Source: a virus. From it: a stretch of 64,000 nucleotides of DNA. The translations under genes were made by a program, and so were the position numbers. How positions within the stretch are numbered: position 1 is the first letter of the stretch; each line of letters begins with the position of its first letter. The stretch covers positions 1 to 64,000 of the IMG/VR virus record IMGVR_UViG_3300042356_001708. The stretch is one strand, 5' to 3'. The notes beneath the pieces were generated by a model, which saw only the letters and a list, made by a program, of their open reading frames with translations, was not told where the DNA came from and did not search any database. Below, piece after piece: positions 49,459 to 58,128 of this stretch.

Positions 49459-51246
49459 TTAATTTTTCAATGTATTAATTGAATTCATTATTTCATACGC
49501 CATATCGGTTTTGTCCATATTATCCCCCATGACTGTTTCAAAGATATTTTTCTTACGAATTAAAATGTCATAAATTATCCCTTCAATTGTATTTTCAAAA
49601 ATTGGGTAATACACTGATACACAATTTTTTTGACCATATCTGTAAGCCCTATCTTCAGCCTGTGAATGGTCTGAAGGTAAAAATGACAAGTCATTCATAA
49701 TTACAGCTTCTCCTGCAGTTAAAGTTAACCCGACACCTGCTGCTTTTATATTACCACAAAAAACCATAACTTTTTCATCTTCTTGGAAATCGTCAACTGC
49801 TTTTTGTCTTGCTGGTTTGGTTGTTGTACCATCTAAATAAACTGCTTTTTTACCAAAATGTTCGTAAATTTTTCTTAATGGTTCAGTGAAATTACTGAAT
49901 ATTATAACTTTTTTACCCTGTTCAATAATGTTTTCGACAATCTCAATTGTGTGAGGAACTTTCTCTTCAGCAATTACTTGTCTAACTTTAGTTAATTTGG
50001 TAAACTGAACAGATACTGAATTTGATTCATTTTGTTTATTATACCAATCATAATATTCTCCCATTAATTCTTCATAAAATCGGGAGTATAGTCTTAAATA
50101 AATTGGAGTAATAATTTTATCGGGTAAATCTAACACGTCAGTTTTCAGTCTTCGTAAAACTTGTTTTGAAATCCTATCTCTCAATTCTTCTAAGTTTGAC
50201 GCTCCTTGAACATTCCAAATCTTTCTTCCTTTACCAACACTAAATTGATATCCTTCACAATAACGGATAACATAGGCCATCCAATTTTGGGCGACGGGAC
50301 TATCAATAATTCTTAAAAGGTTATAGTAATTAATTGGTCGGGAAGTAATTGGTGTCCCCGTTAACAACCATATTTTTTTAACTTTATCAGTTATGTCATT
50401 TATTAATTTAGTTCTTTGTGCCTGAACATTACTTATATAATGTGCTTCGTCAATAATCACCAAATCAAATTTAGATTTAAGAATTTGTGAATTTTCTTTA
50501 TCCTTTGTGTCGTGAAAATTTTTAATGATATCATAATTTGAAATAACAAAATCTGACTCTTCATATTTCTTACCTTCACAAATATAGATTGACCTATCTG
50601 AATAATTTCTAATTTCTCTCTCCCAATTAAGTTTTAAAGATGCGGGACAAATAATCAATATTCTTTTAGCACCACTCTCTAACGCTGCAATAATTGTAGA
50701 TGTGGTTTTACCTAATCCCATATCATCGGCTAAAATAAACTTGTCATAAGCGAGTAGTTTTTCTATTGCCTCTTTTTGGTGAGATAAAGGAGGTCGGTTT
50801 GAATACTTAGAGTAATCAACATTAACCTCATTAACTTTCTGTTCCTTTATGATTGCCACTTTTGGGACCCAAAAATCGTGAGATGTTTCACCACTGAATA
50901 TTTTACCCCAAATATGATAGGATTTATCTTTTTCTACCAATAATTTTTCAACATAAATTTTATCAGGTTCGGAAATAAACGGGTTACTCTCAACTAATTT
51001 TTTGGCAAAATAGTTATCAATTTCAACCCACTTTTTGGCAACTTTAGGTTCTTTATTGTGGAAACTTAGAATATATTCAGCTTGAGCTCTTGTAGGGTAA
51101 AACTTTTTATTAACAGACTGTTGTTGTTTTAACCTAAGAATATAGTTATTCGCTCCTGAATAATTCTGAAGAATTTCAAGCGCTTCAACCTCTTTTATTT
51201 TAATTGAATTTTCTATCTTAAATAGTTTTGATAAAAGATAATACAA
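49459..51246 (-). CDS. SNF2-family helicase
   Basis: 595 residues. Motif I is LADDMGLGKTTSTIIA, motif II LVIIDEAHYISN (DEAH), motif III WLLTGTPITSRP, motif V AAGVGLTLTAGEAVIMN, and motif VI QAEDRAYRYGQKN, all SNF2-type. The N-terminal 150 residues are lysine-rich and include an aromatic segment (KKWVEIDNYFAKKL), resembling the accessory part of SMARCAL1/HARP-like phage helicases. The frame has no ATG before the helicase core, so a TTG at 51246 is the presumed start. It likely acts in replication-fork or recombination remodelling, perhaps standing in for UvsW. Confidence 0.85.
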   Translation of the reverse strand: MYYLLSKLFKIENSIKIKEVEALEILQNYSGANNYILRLKQQQSVNKKFYPTRAQAEYILSFHNKEPKVAKKWVEIDNYFAKKLVESNPFISEPDKIYVEKLLVEKDKSYHIWGKIFSGETSHDFWVPKVAIIKEQKVNEVNVDYSKYSNRPPLSHQKEAIEKLLAYDKFILADDMGLGKTTSTIIAALESGAKRILIICPASLKLNWEREIRNYSDRSIYICEGKKYEESDFVISNYDIIKNFHDTKDKENSQILKSKFDLVIIDEAHYISNVQAQRTKLINDITDKVKKIWLLTGTPITSRPINYYNLLRIIDSPVAQNWMAYVIRYCEGYQFSVGKGRKIWNVQGASNLEELRDRISKQVLRRLKTDVLDLPDKIITPIYLRLYSRFYEELMGEYYDWYNKQNESNSVSVQFTKLTKVRQVIAEEKVPHTIEIVENIIEQGKKVIIFSNFTEPLRKIYEHFGKKAVYLDGTTTKPARQKAVDDFQEDEKVMVFCGNIKAAGVGLTLTAGEAVIMNDLSFLPSDHSQAEDRAYRYGQKNCVSVYYPIFENTIEGIIYDILIRKKNIFETVMGDNMDKTDMAYEIMNSINTLKN

Positions 51247-51253
51247 AATTGGA

Positions 51254-51260
51254 TATTTAT
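51254..51260 (+). promoter_or_regulatory. Late-type promoter motif TATTTAT
   Basis: TATTTAT lies 16 nt upstream of the ATG at 51277 and precedes the neck/tail gene pair, in the divergent gap with the helicase. Confidence 0.5.
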
Positions 51261-51276
51261 CAATAAGTGTATTACT

Positions 51277-51792
51277 ATGGCTAATAATAAAGTTCCAATA
51301 ACGAGATTAGGTAAATTTTTTGGGGAGTCCGATTTTGATTTAGAATTGGAAATGGGTAAAGAATGGCTTCACGGGGATATGAATTTTACTTGTGTTTTGT
51401 ATAAAGTTGATAGATATAGAACTAATACCGATGATGTTTATGGAGAGACTGTTCAAGATGGAATTAAGTTTCATCCTCCAATTGAATTTAAGGCGTATGT
51501 TAAAATTTTGGGAACTGAGAACAAGTATTTAGGTAACTCTAAGATTGAACAACTTGAGCCAGGAACAATGCAATTAAGTGTATATATTAAAGATTTAGAA
51601 GAAATCGGTGTTGATATTGAATACGGAGATTACATTGGTTATTACGAAAAAGAAAATCGTATTAGATATTACACAGTTTCAAATGATGGAAGGGTTACTT
51701 CAGATAACAAACATAATTATGGAGGTTACAAACCGTATTATAGAACAATAGTATGTGCACCTGTAACTAATAACGAATTTAGAGGACTATAA
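51277..51792 (+). CDS. Neck/tail completion candidate (gp14-like)
   Basis: 171 residues. The layout DVYGETVQDGIKFHPPIEFK, then AYVKILGTENKYLGNS, LSVYIKDLEEIG and YGDYIGYYEKENRIRYYTVS recalls T4 gp14 (FGE..., AY, GD.I.Y) although it is shorter. The end YRTIVCAPVTNNEFRG matches the gp14-type C-terminal strand. It lies 1 bp before a gp15-like gene and ahead of the tail sheath. Confidence is limited since similarity is structural in style, not strong in sequence. Confidence 0.5.
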   Translation: MANNKVPITRLGKFFGESDFDLELEMGKEWLHGDMNFTCVLYKVDRYRTNTDDVYGETVQDGIKFHPPIEFKAYVKILGTENKYLGNSKIEQLEPGTMQLSVYIKDLEEIGVDIEYGDYIGYYEKENRIRYYTVSNDGRVTSDNKHNYGGYKPYYRTIVCAPVTNNEFRGL

Positions 51793-51793
51793 T

Positions 51794-52834
51794 ATGCCAT
51801 TCCCAAAACAAATTAAAAAAAATATTGATTTAATACCAAATAAAGTTGGTTTGGCGAGAAGAAAAGAAATGCTTCAAGAAATTGAACAGGATGGTACATT
51901 CTTACCAAAATCAGTATTACATGCCGATTTAGATAGAGGATTTTTAGATTTCGTTAAAGAAAATTTAGGGTTTAGTGTTGAAGGAAAACAAGTCCCTGTT
52001 GTTGATATAATTGTTACTACACAGAATTGGGCTCAGTTTACACAAACTTGGAAATTCCAAGATTTGGATAAAAATGCCTCACCTCCATTTGTAACTGCAA
52101 TTCGTTCAAATGATATGAAGTATGGCTCAAATCCTTCATTACAATATACGATACCTGTTCGTAGAGAATTTTTTTACGCATATGTCCCAAGTTTTGACGG
52201 GCAAAGAACTACAGTTGACGTTTATCAAATTCCTCAACCAATTCCTGTAGATATCAAATATACTTTAAAATTTATTTGTAATAGGGTTAGGGAAATTAAT
52301 CAATTAAATAAAACTGTACTACAAAATTTTTCTTCAAGACAAGCATATACTCGTGTTAAAGGACACTATATTCCAATTATTTGGGATAATGTTTCCGATG
52401 AGTCAGTTATGGAAATTGAAAAAAGAAAATACTATATAGTTTCTTATGATTTCACTATGTTAGGATTTTTAATTGATGAAGAAGAATTCGTAATTAAACC
52501 AGGTATAACAAGAAATCTACAATTGTTAGAGGCTTCAGGAGGTAGGGCTAGAAGACAACCAAGAAAACCTCCATTTAATACTGATAAATTTTACGAAAAT
52601 ATTTTATTCAATCCAGGAATTACAATATTATCTGATAAATTCAATGAAAAGGTAAATTTAAAATTAATTTCAAGTTACAACATTGCAAACTATGAAATTT
52701 GGATTAATAACCTATACTATGGTTCAAATAGCAATTACATCCAAGTAAATTCGGGAGATTCAGTTAGATTTGAAATTACGAAAAAAGATGATAACTTGGA
52801 ATCTAAATTAGGTTTCCAAAATATCTTAGTTTAA
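51794..52834 (+). CDS. Tail terminator/sheath stabiliser candidate (gp15-like)
   Basis: 346 residues. The N-terminal helix is basic (KQIKKNIDLIPNKVGLARRK). The core has VDIIVTTQNWAQFTQTWKFQ and VDIKYTLKFICNRVREINQL, the helix and strand pair expected in gp15-type tail completion proteins, followed by QAYTRVKGHYIPIIWDN and YYIVSYDFTMLGFLIDEEEF. The C-terminal 90 residues form an extra beta domain. Role inferred: capping the tail tube and joining the sheath to the neck. Its end overlaps the antisense small RHH gene by 4 bp. Confidence 0.55.
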   Translation: MPFPKQIKKNIDLIPNKVGLARRKEMLQEIEQDGTFLPKSVLHADLDRGFLDFVKENLGFSVEGKQVPVVDIIVTTQNWAQFTQTWKFQDLDKNASPPFVTAIRSNDMKYGSNPSLQYTIPVRREFFYAYVPSFDGQRTTVDVYQIPQPIPVDIKYTLKFICNRVREINQLNKTVLQNFSSRQAYTRVKGHYIPIIWDNVSDESVMEIEKRKYYIVSYDFTMLGFLIDEEEFVIKPGITRNLQLLEASGGRARRQPRKPPFNTDKFYENILFNPGITILSDKFNEKVNLKLISSYNIANYEIWINNLYYGSNSNYIQVNSGDSVRFEITKKDDNLESKLGFQNILV

Positions 52835-52986
52835 TTTTCTCCGTAAACATCTTTCACTTCTTTACACTCTTTCATAATCAACTCTTCTAAAAATCGGTAT
52901 ACTTTATATCCTTTCTTATCACAATATTTTCTTAGCAGTGAGTGAGATTCCTCAGATATTTTAATGTTCTTGATATTCTTAGACAT
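52831..52986 (-). CDS. Small ribbon-helix-helix-like regulator
   Basis: 51 residues (MSKNIKNIKISEESHSLLRK, then YCDKKGYKVYRFLEELIMKE). A beta strand (NIKNIKIS) followed by two helices fits the RHH/CopG fold of small DNA-binding repressors. It is antisense to the gap between gp15-like and sheath genes, and a stem-loop with T-run lies between its ATG and an upstream TATTTAT. It may regulate tail-gene expression, or itself be attenuated (inference). It is too short for domain certainty. Confidence 0.6.
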   Translation of the reverse strand: MSKNIKNIKISEESHSLLRKYCDKKGYKVYRFLEELIMKECKEVKDVYGEN

Positions 52987-52992
52987 AGGTAG

Positions 52993-53016
52993 AAAAAAGG
53001 CAGAATAAAGTCTGCC
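52993..53016 (-). terminator. Stem-loop with T-run before RHH gene (attenuator candidate)
   Basis: On the minus strand, GGCAGA and TCTGCC form a 6-bp stem with loop CTTTAT, followed by six T residues, 6 nt before the ATG at 52986. Its position in the leader suggests attenuation. Confidence 0.6.
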
Positions 53017-53020
53017 AATT

Positions 53021-53028
53021 TATAAATA
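53021..53028 (-). promoter_or_regulatory. Late-type promoter motif TATTTATA
   Basis: Minus-strand TATTTATA lies just upstream of the stem-loop and RHH gene. The plus strand reads TATAAATA here, so orientation is ambiguous. Confidence 0.4.
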
Positions 53029-53065
53029 TGTTTAACAAAGTAAAGTTTTTTGAGGAAATTACAAA

Positions 53066-53072
53066 TATTTAT
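53066..53072 (+). promoter_or_regulatory. Late-type promoter motif TATTTAT
   Basis: TATTTAT lies 32 nt upstream of the sheath ATG at 53105, followed by an A-rich leader (aagaaagaaaaaaaag). Confidence 0.55.
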
Positions 53073-53104
53073 ATAAAAATAAATTTAAGAAAGAAAAAAA
53101 AGTA

Positions 53105-56100
53105 ATGGCAACAGCAAACAAAGTATTCGTTTCACCTGGTGTTTATACATCAGAAAGGGACTTGAGCTTTGTAACATCAAGCGTGGGTGTTACAACTTTG
53201 GGGTTAGTTGGGGAAGCTACCAAAGGTCCGGCTTTTGAACCAATTTTCATCACAAACTATGATGAATTCCAAACTTATTTTGGTGGAACTACTCCTGAAA
53301 AATTTGTTAATACACAAATTCCAAAGTATGAAATGGCATATATTGCCAAAGCGTATCTACAACAATCAAATCAATTATTCGTAACAAGAGTATTAGGTTT
53401 GTCAGGTTATGATGCGGGACCATCATGGTCAATTAAAACCGTAGCCAATGTTGATTCATCAACTGTTGGTTACACCTATAGTTGCTCAACAACACCAAAT
53501 TTCTCAGTTGACCCAGCAATCTGTGAAACTAATTGTGTGATAACAGGAACGAGTGAAATCTCAGTCGCATTTACAGGATGTAGTAACTTTATTTCACAAT
53601 TATCATTTTTAGACAATTTCCCATCAGATATTGAAGCAAAGTATACAAATACCTACACACAATTTGATGGTGGAACTTCTACTTTACAAGATGATTTAAA
53701 ATCATTTGTCCAAGGAATTTTATCTGATACAACTATGAGCGGTGATTCAATCGCGATTTGGGGTATTATACCTGGAGATGTTTACAACACTTACACAGGT
53801 GCAGGATTTACAAATGTAACTAACGTTATGGGGACTAGTGGAAACTCTTCGTATAACTGTAGTTTTACTTCACCGATTAATGACACATGGTATTATGGAT
53901 TATTTGACCCAACGAGTGGTGAAAATTATTCAGGTTATTCTTTTGTTGTGGTTATTGAGAATTTGGAATTACTTCCAGTTACAACAACAACTACACCATC
54001 ACCAACAGTTACTGTAACGTCAACTTACAATCCTTGTGATGTAACACCGACACCTACACCAACTGTTACTACTACACCAACAACACCTAATGTATGTTAC
54101 TCAGGAACTATTCATGGTTATGTATTTAACATGTCAGGTTTAACTTATTCTGATTATCATGAATTAGTTGTTACAACAATGCGTTCAAGAGGTTTAACAT
54201 TCTACACTGCAGATTCTAACGGACCATCTTATCAAGTAACAGGTTTAACTTCTGTTGGATTAGATTTTAGTGGTAGTTATGCGGCAGTTGAGCAAAACCC
54301 ATTTGCGCCATTTGCAATTACAGGAACAACTATTGATAATACAAACTTTAATTTAAAAGTTAGTTTATCTGAAACTGATGCAACCGCAATTAATAAAGTA
54401 TTAGGTTACGGAAACTTTACAAAACCAAGAACTGAAGTTCCTTTAATGTTAGAAGAAAATTATTCAACATTATTGACTTGGGCGTGGAGAAAAGGTTATA
54501 TCCGTGGTTTAAGTTCTGAATTAGTTGCATTACCTGGATACAGACAAGATTATAACTCAGGAATATCAATCGCTTGGTATCTTGATAGATACCAAAGTCC
54601 ATCATCTCCTTGGGTTGTATCTGAATTACGTGGTAATAATGTTTACAAATTGTTTAGATTTGTATCTATTGCTGATGGTAATTCTGCAAACTTCCAAGTT
54701 AAAATGTCAATTGCGAATATTTCATTTGCAAATGGAACATTTGATGTTATTGTAAGAAATTACTATGATACTGATGAATCACCTGTGGTTTTAGAGAAAT
54801 TTACAAATTGTTCTATGGACCCATCATTAAACAACTATATCGCTAAAAAGATTGGTTCTTCTGATGGTGAGTTTGTATTAAACTCTAAGTACGTAATGGT
54901 TGAGGTTGATATTGACGCTCCTGTAGATGCACTTCCTTGTGGATTTGAAGGTTTCAAATCAAGAGAGTATGCAGGTGCTAAGACAGGTTTCCCAATCTAT
55001 AAAACTAAATATGATTTCCCTGGTGAAGTATTATACAATCCTCCATTCGGTATAACAGATGGTAGTGATGTAGTAATCAGAAGTGGTGGAGATAATGTTA
55101 GAAGAACATACTTGGGTATTTCAGATACAATCGGATATGACGGTGACTATTTCCAATATAAAGGTAAACAAGGACCTCTTGACCCATGTGAAGATACAAC
55201 TGGAGATGAATGGTCATTCGTATCTAAAGGTTTCCACATGGATAGTGGGGCAACCGTAGTTTTAATACCTTCAGGTTATACAACTTCAGGTGAATCAGCA
55301 TTCCAAGTTGGGGCAGGTTCATTTAATTCTGAACCTACCAATAGTTCAAATCCATATTTCAGATTGTTCTCTCGTAAATTCAGTTTATTAGTTCAAGGTG
55401 GTTTTGACGGATGGGATATCTATCGTGAATCAAGAACTAACGGTGACTTATTCCAAGTAGGACAAAGAGGTTTCCTATATGGAGCTTGTGCGACCGCTCG
55501 TTATCCAAACGCATCAGGTGCGGGTATGTTTAAATTAATAACTGTAGGTGATAACACTCAAGATTGGGCGAATACTGACTACTACGCATACTTGTTAGGT
55601 ATTAAGACATTTGCAAATCCTGAAGCTAACAACATTAATGTTTTCGCAACACCTGGTATTGATTGGTTAAACAACTCAAACTTAGTTGAAGAAGCGATTG
55701 AAATGATTGAATTTGACAGAGCTGACTCAATTTACGTATTGACAACCCCTGATATCAACTTGTTTGTCCCAACATTTACAGCGGATGATTTAATCTACCC
55801 TCAAGATGTTGTTGACTCATTAGAAGAGACAGGAATTGACTCTAACTATACAGCGACTTACTACCCTTGGGTATTGACTCGTGATACAGTTAACAATACA
55901 CAAATCTACATCCCACCAACTGCGGAAGTTTGTAGAAACTTAGCGTTAACCGATAACATTGCGTTCCCTTGGTTCGCATCAGCGGGTTACACACGTGGTA
56001 TTGTAAATGCTGTTAAAGCACGTAAGAAGTTAACTCAAGAAGATAGAGATACTCTATACAAAGGAAGAATTAACCCAATCGCAACTTTCTCAGACGTAGG

Positions 56101-56461
56101 AACTGTAATTTGGGGTAACAAAACTCTTCAAGTTAGAGAATCGGCTCTTGACAGATTGAACGTAAGAAGATTATTATTACAAGCTCGTAAGTTGATTTCG
56201 GCAGTCGCAGTTAGATTGTTGTTTGAACAAAACGACGCTAAGGTAAGACAAGATTTCTTAGACGCTGTTAATCCTATCTTAGACTCAATCAGAAGAGACA
56301 GAGGTTTATATGATTTCCGTGTAACTGTTTCATCTTCAGCTGAAGACTTGGACAGAAACCAATTAGTAGGTAAAATCTATGTTAAACCAACTAAATCTTT
56401 AGAGTTCATTGATATTGAATTCTTAATAACTCCAACAGGGGCATCATTTGACAATATCTAA
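53105..56461 (+). CDS. gp18: Tail sheath protein (gp18-like), with large insertion
   Basis: 1118 residues; T4 gp18 has 659. The N-terminus (NKVFVSPGVYTSERDLSFVT; TLGLVGEATKGPAFEPIFIT) and the C-terminal 250 residues (FASAGYTRGIVNAVKARKKL; IATFSDVGTVIWGNKTLQV; SALDRLNVRRLLLQARKLI) are clear sheath signatures. The extra length sits between about residues 115 and 650. It includes a Thr/Pro linker at 291-333 (TTTTTPSPTVTVT, TPTPTPTVTTTP) bordered by Cys, so a domain is probably displayed on the outside of the contractile sheath. It forms the contractile cylinder around the tube. Stop lies 1 bp before the HAD gene ATG. Confidence 0.93.
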   Translation: MATANKVFVSPGVYTSERDLSFVTSSVGVTTLGLVGEATKGPAFEPIFITNYDEFQTYFGGTTPEKFVNTQIPKYEMAYIAKAYLQQSNQLFVTRVLGLSGYDAGPSWSIKTVANVDSSTVGYTYSCSTTPNFSVDPAICETNCVITGTSEISVAFTGCSNFISQLSFLDNFPSDIEAKYTNTYTQFDGGTSTLQDDLKSFVQGILSDTTMSGDSIAIWGIIPGDVYNTYTGAGFTNVTNVMGTSGNSSYNCSFTSPINDTWYYGLFDPTSGENYSGYSFVVVIENLELLPVTTTTTPSPTVTVTSTYNPCDVTPTPTPTVTTTPTTPNVCYSGTIHGYVFNMSGLTYSDYHELVVTTMRSRGLTFYTADSNGPSYQVTGLTSVGLDFSGSYAAVEQNPFAPFAITGTTIDNTNFNLKVSLSETDATAINKVLGYGNFTKPRTEVPLMLEENYSTLLTWAWRKGYIRGLSSELVALPGYRQDYNSGISIAWYLDRYQSPSSPWVVSELRGNNVYKLFRFVSIADGNSANFQVKMSIANISFANGTFDVIVRNYYDTDESPVVLEKFTNCSMDPSLNNYIAKKIGSSDGEFVLNSKYVMVEVDIDAPVDALPCGFEGFKSREYAGAKTGFPIYKTKYDFPGEVLYNPPFGITDGSDVVIRSGGDNVRRTYLGISDTIGYDGDYFQYKGKQGPLDPCEDTTGDEWSFVSKGFHMDSGATVVLIPSGYTTSGESAFQVGAGSFNSEPTNSSNPYFRLFSRKFSLLVQGGFDGWDIYRESRTNGDLFQVGQRGFLYGACATARYPNASGAGMFKLITVGDNTQDWANTDYYAYLLGIKTFANPEANNINVFATPGIDWLNNSNLVEEAIEMIEFDRADSIYVLTTPDINLFVPTFTADDLIYPQDVVDSLEETGIDSNYTATYYPWVLTRDTVNNTQIYIPPTAEVCRNLALTDNIAFPWFASAGYTRGIVNAVKARKKLTQEDRDTLYKGRINPIATFSDVGTVIWGNKTLQVRESALDRLNVRRLLLQARKLISAVAVRLLFEQNDAKVRQDFLDAVNPILDSIRRDRGLYDFRVTVSSSAEDLDRNQLVGKIYVKPTKSLEFIDIEFLITPTGASFDNI

Positions 56462-56462
56462 T

Positions 56463-57314
56463 ATGAGATTGAATGATAAAAAATTGAACACCTTAATCCT
56501 CCGATTGCTGAGAGAATCAGCGTCGGAGGACGGTGTCCATAAGTTAAAATATTATGCATTTGATTGGGACGATAACCTTATGTATATGCCAACCGTAATT
56601 TATTTATTGGATGATAAAGGTAATGAAATAGGAATGTCAACCAAAGATTTTGCAAAGTATAGAAGTAAAATTGGTGAAGAACCTTTCCAATACGAGGGTA
56701 AAAAAATTGTTGGATATGCTGAAGACAAATATCGTGATTTTGGAACCGAAGGAGATTCAAAATTTTTAATTGATTCTTTGATTGCACCAGTAGGTCCTGC
56801 TTGGGATGATTTTGTAGAATGTATTAACGGAGGTTCAATTTTTTCAATTATTACCGCTCGTGGACACAATCCTGAAACTCTAAAAGAGGCGTGTTATGAT
56901 TTAATATTGTCTGGTAGAGACGGATTGAATATGAAATCATTAGTAGATAGTTTAAGAAAATATCGTGACCTTTTTGATATGGAGGATATGGAGGATATTG
57001 AATTAATATGGGAGTATTTAGGACTATGTAAATTTCACCCAGTTACTTTCGGACAAGGTTCCGCGGCCAATCCCGAACATCTTAAAAAGATTGCATTTAG
57101 AGATTTTTTAAATTATTGTAGAGAACTGGCTAAAGAATTACATTTAAGAGCCATAATTAAAGACAAAATATCTAATAATTTTATACTAGATTTTCAGTTA
57201 GGAGTATCTGACGATGACCCAAAGAATGTTGAAATGTTTGATACTGAATTTGGAGATGAACCAGGAGTAAAAGTTTATTCTACTCAATCAGGAAATAAAA
57301 GAAAAATTAATTAA
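56463..57314 (+). CDS. HAD-family phosphatase with capsid-targeting-like leader
   Basis: 283 residues from the ATG at 56463, 1 nt after the sheath stop; a TTG in frame at 56448 is less likely. The leader LNTLILRLLRE/SASEDG ends in L-R-E before Ser, a predicted prohead protease site. The HAD nucleophile loop is YYAFDWDDNLMY (D-x-D), motif II is FSIITARGHNPETL (Thr/Ser position), and KNVEMFDTEF is the acidic end. The catalytic aspartates are kept, unlike the HAD-like gene at 14733. Likely a packaged phosphatase, target unknown. Between sheath and tube genes, it is out of place for metabolism, which fits a virion role. Confidence 0.75.
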   Translation: MRLNDKKLNTLILRLLRESASEDGVHKLKYYAFDWDDNLMYMPTVIYLLDDKGNEIGMSTKDFAKYRSKIGEEPFQYEGKKIVGYAEDKYRDFGTEGDSKFLIDSLIAPVGPAWDDFVECINGGSIFSIITARGHNPETLKEACYDLILSGRDGLNMKSLVDSLRKYRDLFDMEDMEDIELIWEYLGLCKFHPVTFGQGSAANPEHLKKIAFRDFLNYCRELAKELHLRAIIKDKISNNFILDFQLGVSDDDPKNVEMFDTEFGDEPGVKVYSTQSGNKRKIN

Positions 57315-57401
57315 TAAATTATTATTTAATACTGGAACTGGAACTAGTAGAAGTTTAGATTAAAAAAAACAAAAGTAAATAGAAAAAAATGCTAACCGCA
57401 C

Positions 57402-57408
57402 TATTTAT
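57402..57408 (+). promoter_or_regulatory. Late-type promoter motif TATTTAT
   Basis: TATTTAT lies 32 nt upstream of the tail tube ATG at 57441, in a 126-bp gap with an A-rich leader. Confidence 0.55.
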
Positions 57409-57440
57409 AAGTAATAAAACAAAATTAAAAATATAAAACA

Positions 57441-57929
57441 ATGGCTGATTTACTGATGAAAATGCCGGTTCCTTACGAACCCAAAAGACAAAACAGATTC
57501 ATTTTGAGATTCCCTTCATCTTTAGGGATTAATGAGTGGTTCGTGGAATCAACATCAAGACCAAATATAAAAATTAATTCAACTGAAATTCAATTTTTAA
57601 ATACTTCAACATATGTTGCGGGTAGATTTACTTGGAATGAAATTAATGTTAAGTTCCGTGACCCAATCGGACCTTCTGCGGCTCAAGCTTTAATGGAATG
57701 GGTTCGTTTACATGCTGAATCTGTTACAGGACGTATGGGATACGCAGCTGGATATAAGAAAGATATTGATTTGGAATTGTTAGACCCAACAGGAGTTGTT
57801 GTTGAGAAATGGATTCTACAAGGAACTTTCTTAACAAATGTGAACTTTGATAGTTTGAATTACTCTCAAGACGCTTTGGCAACAATTTCGGCAAGTCTAA
57901 GACCTGACCGTTGTATCTTAGTATACTAA
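57441..57929 (+). CDS. gp19: Tail tube protein (gp19-like)
   Basis: 162 residues, the same size as T4 gp19 (163). Family features are PYEPKRQNRFILRFPSSLGI, NEWFVESTSRPNI, then WNEINVKFRDPIGPSAAQAL, MEWVRLHAESVTGRMGYA, and the C-terminal NVNFDSLNYSQDALATISAS. It polymerises to form the inner tube through which DNA passes. Transcription has its own late motif and ends in a strong terminator at 57956. High translation is suggested by frequent favoured codons (cgt, ttc, gac). Confidence 0.95.
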   Translation: MADLLMKMPVPYEPKRQNRFILRFPSSLGINEWFVESTSRPNIKINSTEIQFLNTSTYVAGRFTWNEINVKFRDPIGPSAAQALMEWVRLHAESVTGRMGYAAGYKKDIDLELLDPTGVVVEKWILQGTFLTNVNFDSLNYSQDALATISASLRPDRCILVY

Positions 57930-57955
57930 AATTTATTATTTATTAATAAAAATTT

Positions 57956-57989
57956 GTTCCATATACTTATGTGTATGGAACTTTTTTTT
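57956..57989 (+). terminator. Rho-independent terminator after tail tube gene
   Basis: An 11-bp stem GTTCCATATAC/GTGTATGGAAC (one G-T pair) with loop TTAT is followed by eight T residues. It insulates the abundant tube transcript. A small zinc-finger-like reading frame starts inside the hairpin. Confidence 0.88.
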
Positions 57990-58088
57990 TCAGGTAATAC
58001 CGAATTTGTATGTCCAACTTGTGGTAAAAAATTTGAAACACAAGAAGAATTTGATAATAGACATAACAAAAAAGAGAATAAGGATTGA
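57969..58088 (+). CDS. Small zinc-finger-like protein (candidate)
   Basis: 39 residues containing FVCPTCGKKFETQEEFDNRH, a C-x2-C plus His pattern like the first part of a C2H2 finger. The first ATG (57969) and the next (57975) lie within the terminator hairpin, and there is no obvious ribosome site. Expression would need read-through or a downstream start, so the call is tentative. It lies between the tube and gp26-like genes. If real, it could be a small DNA or RNA-binding accessory protein. Confidence 0.45.
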   Translation: MCMELFFSGNTEFVCPTCGKKFETQEEFDNRHNKKENKD

Positions 58089-58102
58089 TTTATTTCCTTA
58101 AC

Positions 58103-58109
58103 TATTTAT
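58103..58109 (+). promoter_or_regulatory. Late-type promoter motif TATTTAT
   Basis: TATTTAT lies 19 nt upstream of the ATG at 58129. Confidence 0.5.
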
Positions 58110-58128
58110 TTTTTTAAAAAAAAATACT

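Noticed and set aside
53021-53028. T4-consensus TATAAATA late promoter on the plus strand
   Set aside because: It is a single example, whereas the sense-oriented TATTTAT is the recurring element; the sheath gene has its own TATTTAT at 53066.
56448-56462. TTG start for the HAD gene
   Set aside because: It overlaps the sheath stop; the ATG at 56463 follows the stop directly and begins with the leader peptide.
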